A DNA stretch of 64,000 bases from Epinephelus fuscoguttatus (lineage: Eukaryota > Chordata > Actinopteri > Perciformes > Serranidae). The notes beneath the pieces were generated by a model, which saw nothing but the letters and a program-made list of their open reading frames with translations, did not search any database and was not told where the DNA came from. The stretch spans positions 7,393,035 to 7,457,034 of the forward strand of contig NC_064772.1 in NCBI RefSeq assembly GCF_011397635.1, read 5' to 3'. The translations under genes were made by a program, and so were the position numbers. Positions 62,061-64,000 of the stretch are shown here, piece after piece (the first letter of the stretch is position 1; each line of letters starts with the position of its first letter).

Positions 62061-62699
62061 GCATGGTCCCCTGTGTGTATGTGTGTGTTCATGCATGTGT
62101 GTGGGGGTGGCGGCGGGTTGCATTTTGTCCCCTCCCGTCTGACTAAACTGCTCTTTGAAATAGATTTCAGAGAGGGAGGGAGATGGAGGTGGAGAGAGGT
62201 AGAGAGAAAGAAAGAAAGAGAGAGAGGGAGGGTGGGGTGAACAATTGCGAGTTGGGAGAGGGAGATAGGGAGGGAGTCAGTGTTACCTAGAGGGAGAGGC
62301 AGACAGAGAGAGAGAGGGAGCAGCGCTGCTGTATTATGTATCACTGAGTGTCAGAGGAGCCAGCGATCGAGCGCTGGTGACCGCCAGCAGAGGCAGAAAC
62401 AGACGAGTGGGAACAGGACGCAGGGGCGAGGCTGTTGCATGCGGTAACCATGGCGCAGCCTTCTCCGTGCGCATCACCGAGCAGTCGTCGCCGTAGCGAT
62501 GGCTCAGTGAGAGAATGTCTGTTCTTCCCTGTTTCTGAACGCAACGAGCAGGAGAGGCTGGAGGCCCTGGTCCGCCGGAGAGCAGGAGGTGCCGAGAGAC
62601 GAGGAGGAGGTGTTGGAAATGGAGGGGGGGAGGCTCGGGACCACCTGGATAACAGGCCTAAACGCTGGACATGGGGAGGACCGCCTGATGGAGTAGAGG
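46715..62699 (+). CDS. map7d2: MAP7 domain-containing protein 2-like, 5' part
   Basis: MAP7-family proteins bind microtubules through an N-terminal basic coiled coil and recruit kinesin-1 through a C-terminal one. Exons: 46715-46751, 48126-48209, 48568-48621, 52321-52481 and 62552-62699; the gene continues outside the window. All junctions are GT-AG and in phase. The start MTEVAPGYPDMT leads into a Pro/Ser-rich stretch (APPPAPLITIRNASPARSP), then SRLHLAKEQRED and a charged helix (ELLRDKERRVQQQLDRCAEE). The next exon opens with ERLEALVRRRAG and contains RPKRWTWGG, matching the ERLEAMMRRS...SWG segment of MAP7 proteins. Linkage to rps6ka3 and eif1ax favours MAP7D2 over MAP7 or MAP7D1. The start was chosen as the first in-frame ATG of the GC-rich first exon. 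Confidence 0.8.
47802..47827. repeat. (GT)n microsatellite in map7d2 intron 1
   Basis: About 13 uninterrupted GT units. A second, longer CA tract with one interruption lies at 48682-48742 in intron 3. Confidence 0.9.
48763..48930. mobile_element. Left part of a hAT-type MITE
   Basis: TTTGTGGAGGAGGAAGTATTCAGATCCTTTACACTGG is the typical left end of the MITE family at 1486-1964. A matching right end occurs at 52185-52310, so one element may have been split by later insertions including the DD38E transposon, or these may be two separate fragments. Confidence 0.5.
49437..50990 (-). mobile_element. DD38E (Intruder-type) Tc1/mariner transposon, copy 1
   Basis: The ends CAGTACAGGCCAAAAGTTTG and its reverse complement bound a 1554-bp element. 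TA dinucleotides at 49435-49436 and 50991-50992 form the target site. The terminal repeats extend imperfectly for about 200 bases. It lies in map7d2 intron 3, antisense to the gene, and is nearly identical to the copy at 53123-54748 apart from an internal deletion. Confidence 0.92.
49600..50578 (-). pseudogene. DD38E transposase, copy 1, DNA-binding region deleted and frameshifted
   Basis: ATG at 50578 opens MARTNQLTKEKQVAIITLRN and a helix-turn-helix (KIAKTLNVSPSGVAKTIKRY). Near 50405-50415 about 82 bases present in the other copy are replaced by an 8-base duplicate (AGCTGCTG), shifting the frame. Downstream, the catalytic frame is open to 49600: Asp in VLWSDESK, Asp in FQQDNDPK and Glu in NPMEMVW, with 38 residues between the last two. 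Without an intact DNA-binding domain in frame it should not be active, though the catalytic ORF of about 290 codons is open. Confidence 0.88.
52185..52310. mobile_element. Right end of hAT-type MITE abutting map7d2 exon 4
   Basis: ATTTCCCTCTGAAATTAAG...AGTACCAGTGCCTCAAAATA and the final ACTTCCCTCCTCTG (compare ACTTTCCACCACTG) mark the end of the MITE. The end falls 10 bases before the splice acceptor of exon 4 (52321). Confidence 0.6.
53123..54748 (-). mobile_element. DD38E (Intruder-type) Tc1/mariner transposon, copy 2
   Basis: A 1626-bp element with the same CAGTACAGGCCAAAAGTTTG ends as copy 1 and TA at 53121-53122 and 54749-54750. It lies in map7d2 intron 4 in the same orientation as copy 1. 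It keeps the ~82-base segment missing from copy 1. Confidence 0.92.
53286..54336 (-). pseudogene. DD38E transposase, copy 2, one stop and two 1-base deletions
   Basis: From ATG 54336 (MARTNQLTKEK) the frame is open through GRPRVTSASEDKFI, then meets TGA near 54120, probably a CGA-to-TGA change. Past it the same frame continues (VTSLRNGKLTAAQIRDQMN) through VLWSDESK. A missing C in a run near 53739 and a missing T near 53390 shift the frame. Asp-Asp-38-Glu residues are all still present. Inactive as it stands. Confidence 0.88.
55517..55690. repeat. (GATAA)n tail plus LINE 3'-end fragment, reversed
   Basis: Eight tandem AAGAT/ATAAG units at 55521-55558 run into CTTTATTGTCCCAAGCGGG. In reverse complement this is a LINE-like 3' end with a short tandem tail. 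It shares text with 36393-36500. Confidence 0.6.
55691..62022. other. Large map7d2 intron, no exon recognised
   Basis: Mostly AT-rich non-coding DNA. It contains a (TA)n and A-rich patch near 58100-58290, a GC-richer block at 58740-58960, and a probable repeat at 60395-60985 (ACACAGAGATCTTGCTATACC ... TATGGCGGCTGATCTCATC). A stretch at 59540-59720 looks like possible conserved non-coding DNA. No in-phase exon of the MAP7 family was found. Confidence 0.5.
62022..62340 (+). repeat. (GT)n microsatellite followed by GA-rich tract
   Basis: A (GT)n run at 62022-62056 is followed at about 62165-62325 by purine-rich AGAGAGGGAG and GAAAGAAAGA repeats. It lies directly upstream of the alternative map7d2 start exon and may be part of its promoter or 5' UTR. 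Confidence 0.7.
62450..62699 (+). CDS. map7d2: Alternative first exon of map7d2 (shorter N-terminus)
   Basis: ACCATGG at 62448-62454 gives an ideal Kozak context. The frame MAQPSPCASPSSRRRSDG...LFFPVSERNEQ (34 residues) runs without a stop into ERLEALVRRRAG, the MAP7-family segment encoded from 62552, and ends at donor GGTGAGT (62700) in phase 1. An isoform starting here would lack the N-terminal microtubule-binding helix encoded by the upstream exons. The GC-rich upstream DNA (62340-62449) fits a promoter or 5' UTR. Alternatively the upstream ORF could be chance extension of an internal exon; its 34 codons are free of stops but compositionally plain. Confidence 0.55.
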
Positions 62700-64000
62700 G
62701 TGAGTATGATTTGGGGGGGGGGGGGGGTGATGGAGAGATAGTGATGATGTCAGTGGAAGGTTGGTTTGAAATGTAGAAGAGGAGAGACCATACGGTGGAT
62801 ACTGATGGGGGCTGGGAGGAGAGGAGAGGCGAGGAGAGGAGACGAGAGGAGAGATGTTTTGAGGGGGGGGGGGGGGGTCTGGAGGTCGTGGGGGGAAGGA
62901 AGAGGGGGATGGTGGGATGAAAGGGTGGGGATGACAAAGCAGAGGAAGTGGGCTGTTGAGGAACAGCAAGTGAGATGTGGATAAAAAGAGGAAGGTGAAG
63001 TGATGGAGGTAAAGAAAGGAGAAGGGCAGTGGATGTAAAAGGGTGTGGAGGCTGCAATGCAGGAGCTGCTCCGCGCTTTGTCTCTAAACCTCACCAGGGT
63101 TACGAGAGGCTGTGTGTGTGTTTACCATCTGTGTGTAGAGATTATCAGTATGAAATCAGATGTGCTGAAGCTGTGGTTTTAAACAGGCATGAGCTGCTGA
63201 TTTTGGCCTGTAAATGTGCTACAGGTGTGTGCTTGTTCGTGTGTGTTACTGCTCTGTTGTTTTATTTCCGAGCTGGGAGGCAGCTCCAATTCCCAGAAGA
63301 GTTACACATCTAACCTTGAACGCACCAAGGCCACTGACATAAACATAGACAAAGTGCGACATGAGGCCGTTTACTGTGCTAGCATCCATCTCTTAGTTTA
63401 TCTTTTTTCTTTCGTATCACATCATCCTCGTCCTTTCCGAAATATCTCTACCAGCGGGAGGCCAGAGCACCACCGGCTAGGCTCTACATCCTGCAGTGCA
63501 TTCATAGCGCCATCAATTATTCACAGCCCAGCCGTTCTGGCACTGACCCGGGATCAGGGTCCACCCAGCAGCTTGTCTGGCTCCGGCCCGGCTGACTGGC
63601 AGAGAGGCTGCTCTGGGATCTGTTGGGCCCAGTAAAACGCTCACTGCAGCAGAAACAGCAGCATCTCATCTTACAGCTCCACTCGATTAAAGGACAGAGA
63701 CTCAATAAAGTGTGTGTATGTGTGTATGTGCTGCACATTTTTCCGTGGTCCCAAGTTAGACCACTTCTGATTATAACTCAGTTTATTTTGATGTTCAATC
63801 CATCGTGGCAGCATTCATAGTCATACGTCACAAGTGACTCATTTATGTTCACATGCTTTATGTTCTGGAAAACTGAAAGAAATATGGAGTCAATTGATTG
63901 GCCAACAATAAGCTCCCGGCTATAAATCAACCAGCTATAACAGGATACTTCCGCATGTTAATAATGCAAACAGGAGACATGATATGATGCCATACATTGT
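62700..64000. other. map7d2 intron, right end of window
   Basis: After the G-rich stretch no further MAP7 exon is seen up to 64000. Two moderately GC-rich, low-repeat stretches (63440-63650 and 63890-63990) might be conserved non-coding DNA, but this cannot be judged without alignment. Confidence 0.45.
62713..62877 (+). repeat. Two 15-G homopolymer runs just after the donor
   Basis: Uninterrupted G runs at 62713-62727 and 62863-62877, with GA-rich repeats (GAGGAGAGGCGAGGAGAGG) between. The opposite-strand ORFs over this stretch are Pro/Ser-rich artefacts of this composition. Confidence 0.85.

Noticed and set aside
61808..62344. 178-codon minus-strand ORF
   Set aside because: It runs through the (GT)n and GA-rich tracts and is composed of Thr-His and Leu/Ser runs; low-complexity artefact.
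62341..63094. Long minus-strand ORFs (up to 238 codons, Pro/Ser-rich)
   Set aside because: They are the complement of GA- and G-rich repeats and of the map7d2 exon; no domain or splice structure supports them.

Overview
This is nuclear DNA from a ray-finned fish, most likely a spiny-rayed (perciform-type) teleost. The evidence is vertebrate intron-exon structure with GT-AG junctions, AT-rich introns full of (GT)n/(CA)n microsatellites, and a repeat set typical of teleosts: tRNA-derived SINE tails, Tc1-type transposons, hAT-type MITEs and a PIF/Harbinger relic. The order rps6ka3 - eif1ax - map7d2 matches the mammalian Xp22 block RPS6KA3-EIF1AX-MAP7D2.

Layout. Positions 1-14803 (+) hold the last 16 coding exons of an RSK2-type ribosomal S6 kinase (rps6ka3); its first ~165 codons lie upstream of the window. 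From 14804 to 28700 is the rps6ka3 3' region and then transposon-rich DNA: a tandem fold-back repeat with hammerhead-like cores (16044-16655), a DD34E Tc1 element (19454-21054) nested in an older hAT-type MITE, a Tc1 relic, a LINE scrap, and a PIF/Harbinger relic nested in another MITE. Positions 28704-32153 (-) hold a two-exon C2H2 zinc-finger gene I cannot name. Positions 33763-42108 (+) are a complete seven-exon eif1ax (translation initiation factor eIF1A), whose last coding exon adds one codon and the stop. Positions 46715-62699 and beyond (+) hold the 5' part of a MAP7-family gene, most likely map7d2, which runs off the right end.

Points of most interest. (1) The map7d2 exon at 62552-62699 appears dual-use: it has an in-phase splice acceptor continuing the coiled coil, and an upstream in-frame ATG with a strong Kozak context that would make it an alternative first exon. 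Two runs of 15 G follow its donor. (2) A 910-bp fold-back element, built from about 19 GATATC and many ACTAGT palindromes, sits about 180 bp upstream of the main map7d2 ATG, with perfect terminal inverted repeats and a 7-bp target duplication. (3) Two nearly identical DD38E (Intruder-type) Tc1/mariner copies lie in direct orientation on either side of map7d2 coding exon 4. (4) A MITE end supplies the pyrimidine tract of that exon's splice acceptor.

The genes are housekeeping or signalling genes with no obvious shared pathway: RSK2 acts downstream of ERK, eIF1A in start-site scanning, and MAP7D2 on microtubules and kinesin-1. Their linkage reflects conserved synteny. Most accessory content is transposon-derived, and the repeat calls rest on remembered family consensus features and on termini visible here; no database search was run.
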